Shown: positions 53,475 through 56,002 of the stretch, in pieces
Layout: every line of letters starts with the position of its first letter
Numbering within the stretch: the stretch's first letter is position 1
NCBI GenBank assembly: GCA_023254175.1
Contig: JALQYJ010000125.1
Span: forward strand, 1 to 56,002
From: Runella sp.
GTDB taxonomy: Bacteria > Bacteroidota > Bacteroidia > Cytophagales > Spirosomataceae
DNA: 56,002 nucleotides
Reading direction: 5' to 3'
Translations under genes and position numbers: made by a program
The notes under the pieces: generated by a model
Database searches by the model: none
What the model was told of the DNA's origin: nothing
Seen by the model: only the letters and a program-made list of their open reading frames with translations

Positions 53475-56002
53475 ATGTCTAAATTTAACCGAATCAACAC
53501 CCTTACTGGCTGGCTCGTATTTGCCATAGCGCTAGTCACTTATGTACTTACCGTAGAGCGTACAGCGAGTTTTTGGGATTGCGGCGAGTTCATTGCATGT
53601 TCGTACAAACTTCAAGTTCCGCACCCTCCAGGAGCACCGCTATTTCTGCTTATTGGCCGCCTATTTTCGATGTTGGCCATGGGCGATGTCACCCAGGTAG
53701 CGTACTGGATTAACATGGTGTCGGTGGTATCAAGCGCTTTTACCATCTTATTTTTATTCTGGAGCATCACGTTGTTGGCCCGCAAAATTTTGGGTAAACA
53801 AGACGAAGAGCTTTCTATTGGCGAAATCATCGCTGTGGTAGGCTCAGGGCTTGTAGGCGCATTGGCGTACACGTACTCTGATTCTTTCTGGTTTTCGGCG
53901 GTCGAAGCCGAGGTGTATGGCCTTTCATCGTTCTTTACGGCCATTGTTATTTGGGCAGTGTTGAAGTGGGAGCGCATCGAAGATGAAGCCGCTGCCAACC
54001 GTTGGTTGATTTTTACTTTTTACTTGGTAGGGTTGTCAATCGGTGTCCACTTGCTCAATTTGGTGACCTTGCCTGCGTTAGCGTTGGTGTATTATTTCAA
54101 AAAATTCAAACCTACGTTTTGGGGTGGTGTGGCTGCGTTTGTAGGCGGTTTGGTGGTACTTATGATTATCAACTCGGGTGTAATCGTATGGTTGCCGTCG
54201 ATTGCGGGTAAATTTGAAATTTTCTTTGTCAACACCTTAGGTATGCCTTATTCGGTGGGTATCGTGGTGTTTTTGTTACTATTTGTAGGAGCCTTGATTT
54301 GGGGAATCCGCTCCACGGCCAAAAAAGAAAAAGAGATTTGGAACGTGGCGTTGTTGTCATTTACGTTTGTTTTGATTGGCTACGCTTCCTATTTCTTGGT
54401 GTTGGTTCGTTCTAACTTCAATCCGCCAATCAATGAAAACGATCCAAGCGACGTCATTAGTTACGTTTCGTACCTAAAGCGCGAGCAGTACGGTAGCCGT
54501 CCGTTGTTGTTTGGGCCTGTGTTTACGGCGCGTCCAATCAATTCGGAGCGCGGCGAACCGATTTATCGTAAATCAAAAGGCCGTTATGTCATTGCCGATT
54601 ACCGTCCAGAATATGTGTACGAGAAAAATCAACAAATGTTGTTCCCTCGTGTACATAGTAACCAAGGAAACCACCCGCAGTTGTACCGCGATAAGCTTAA
54701 TTTGGCCGAAGGTCAAAAACCAAGTATGGGCGACAACCTGTCGTTTTTCTTCTCGCACCAGTTGGGGCACATGTACTGGCGTTATTTCTTGTGGAACTTC
54801 GTAGGCCGTGAAAGCGACGAAGAAGGGGCAGGCGGACTCCGGCCGTGGGATACGAACGAAGGCTTGCCCGACGTGATGGCCAACAACCCCGCACGTGATA
54901 ATTTTTACATGATTCCGTTTATTTTGGGCCTATTGGGAATTGTCATTCAAGCTTTCCGCCGTCGTACTGATTTCTTGGTAACAGGCTTACTGTTCTTGAT
55001 GATGGGGATTGCGCTCGTGGTTTACCTCAACTCACCACCAGTAGAACCGCGTGAACGTGATTATATTTACGTAGGTTCGTTCTACATCTTTGCGTTTTGG
55101 ATTGGGCTTGGGGTGTTGTTTATTTATGATTTTTTGACCAAATTTTTGCCATCGGCGGCTACGCGGGCAGGGATTGCCACGGCTTTAGGGCTTTCGGCGC
55201 CGTTGTTGATGGGAGCCAAAGGATGGGACAACCACGACCGTAGCCACCGATATCACTCGGTTGATTTTGCCAAAAACTTGTTGAACTCTTGTGCACCAAA
55301 CGCCATCTTGTTTACGGGAGGCGACAACGATACTTTCCCACTTTGGTACGTGCAAGAAGTAGAAGGCTTCCGTACCGACGTGCGCGTTTGTAACTTGAGT
55401 TTGTTGGGTACTGACTGGTATATTAGTCAGATGAAGCGTAAAACCTACGAGTCGCAGCCGCTACCTATTTCATTGGAATACGACAACTTTGCAGCGGGTA
55501 AAAACGACATCGTACCTTTTTACGAAATTCCAACGCCAGCCGTGAAAGCCGGTATTGATTTGAAAGAATACATGTCGTTGGTAAAACAAAACAATGCGGC
55601 GATTCAGGTGCCATTGACGAGCGGAGAAATGACGAGCATTTTGCCATCTTCGGTATTGATATTGAATATTAATACTGACCAAGTACGTAAGATGAATATC
55701 TTGAAGCCAAAGTTGGAGCCGTTTGTAAAAGATACCATGCAGTGGAACATCGGTAAGCGTGACTTGTACAAGTCAGACCTTATCATGCTCGATATCATCG
55801 CAACCAACGACTGGAAGCGTCCGATTTATTTCTCGGGTACGTTGACCAACGAAAACTACCTCAACTTGAAAGAGTACATGCAGTTGGAAGGCTATGCGTA
55901 TCGTTTGTTGCCAGTACGTTTTGAAGGAGCTTCAGATGGTTACGTAAACACTGACATTATGAGCGAAAACTTGATGAAGAAGACCTTCTGGCGCGAGCTT
56001 GA
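53475..56002 (+). CDS. DUF2723/TMEM260-like multi-membrane protein (3' end outside window)
   Basis: Reading from the ATG at 53475 gives an open frame of 842 codons to the right edge. The start MSKFNRINTLTGWLVFAIAL begins a bundle of about ten membrane segments (to about residue 580). It includes the ERTASFWDCGEFIACSYKLQ segment and HPPGAPLFLLIGR, both characteristic of PF11028 (DUF2723). A large soluble region begins near residue 590 (FTGGDNDTFPLWYVQEVEGF). Its human relative TMEM260 is a protein O-mannosyltransferase, so a role in O-glycosylation of exported proteins is plausible but inferred. The acceptor and donor are unknown. Confidence 0.92.
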   Translation, partial: MSKFNRINTLTGWLVFAIALVTYVLTVERTASFWDCGEFIACSYKLQVPHPPGAPLFLLIGRLFSMLAMGDVTQVAYWINMVSVVSSAFTILFLFWSITLLARKILGKQDEELSIGEIIAVVGSGLVGALAYTYSDSFWFSAVEAEVYGLSSFFTAIVIWAVLKWERIEDEAAANRWLIFTFYLVGLSIGVHLLNLVTLPALALVYYFKKFKPTFWGGVAAFVGGLVVLMIINSGVIVWLPSIAGKFEIFFVNTLGMPYSVGIVVFLLLFVGALIWGIRSTAKKEKEIWNVALLSFTFVLIGYASYFLVLVRSNFNPPINENDPSDVISYVSYLKREQYGSRPLLFGPVFTARPINSERGEPIYRKSKGRYVIADYRPEYVYEKNQQMLFPRVHSNQGNHPQLYRDKLNLAEGQKPSMGDNLSFFFSHQLGHMYWRYFLWNFVGRESDEEGAGGLRPWDTNEGLPDVMANNPARDNFYMIPFILGLLGIVIQAFRRRTDFLVTGLLFLMMGIALVVYLNSPPVEPRERDYIYVGSFYIFAFWIGLGVLFIYDFLTKFLPSAATRAGIATALGLSAPLLMGAKGWDNHDRSHRYHSVDFAKNLLNSCAPNAILFTGGDNDTFPLWYVQEVEGFRTDVRVCNLSLLGTDWYISQMKRKTYESQPLPISLEYDNFAAGKNDIVPFYEIPTPAVKAGIDLKEYMSLVKQNNAAIQVPLTSGEMTSILPSSVLILNINTDQVRKMNILKPKLEPFVKDTMQWNIGKRDLYKSDLIMLDIIATNDWKRPIYFSGTLTNENYLNLKEYMQLEGYAYRLLPVRFEGASDGYVNTDIMSENLMKKTFWREL

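Noticed and set aside
1-56002. Transposon, prophage, CRISPR or toxin-antitoxin system
   Set aside because: No transposase, integrase, terminal repeats, spaced direct repeats or recognisable toxin pair was found in either strand.

Overview
The window reads as a chromosomal segment from a member of the Bacteroidota, most likely order Cytophagales (Spirosoma/Runella/Dyadobacter-like; inferred, no 16S gene is present). The case rests on a SusC/SusD locus, type IX secretion (T9SS) C-terminal sorting domains, GldC, a PorD-type DUF4835 protein, an Rpb6-like omega subunit, promoters of the form TTTG-N19-21-TAnnTTTG, and weak or absent Shine-Dalgarno sequences. No tRNA, rRNA, CRISPR array or intact insertion sequence was seen.

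Left part (1-16.5 kb, plus strand): the C-terminal part of a methylmalonyl-CoA mutase, a small broken AAA ATPase, thyA, and then a starch utilisation locus. The locus opens with a membrane-anchored AraC-type regulator carrying two CBM20-like domains outside the membrane. It continues with SusC, SusD, a SusE/F-type lipoprotein with three repeats, an exported esterase, a periplasmic neopullulanase-like GH13 enzyme and a large GH13 enzyme with a T9SS sorting domain. Together these could bind starch at the surface, cut it there, import oligosaccharides through SusCD and finish hydrolysis in the periplasm.

16.5-26 kb: a convergent, translationally coupled three-gene operon (215-aa protein, MerR regulator, 665-aa exported protein), a collapsed TonB-receptor pseudogene, coaX with an outer membrane protein, an LptC-like lipoprotein, and a pair with Tat-like leaders (toroid-type protein and Gfo/Idh/MocA oxidoreductase).

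26-42.3 kb (minus strand): mostly core genes. They are a cytochrome c/SCO pair, a small lipoprotein, recN, a 75-aa Sm-like protein, DUF4835 (PorD-like), coaBC, rpoZ, bamD, a T9SS cargo protein, an OstA-like protein, argC, gldC, lon, groEL and groES. bamD-rpoZ-coaBC-DUF4835 is an envelope/housekeeping cluster. lon and groES share a palindromic upstream element.

42.5-56 kb: a conserved hypothetical gene, peroxiredoxin (minus strand), a ROK sugar kinase, an EVE protein, an exported hypothetical protein, a SAM methyltransferase, a TonB-dependent receptor whose promoter is straddled by a perfect inverted repeat, a COG2509 flavoprotein, a Nudix CoA pyrophosphatase, and a DUF2723/TMEM260-like multi-membrane protein that runs off the right edge.
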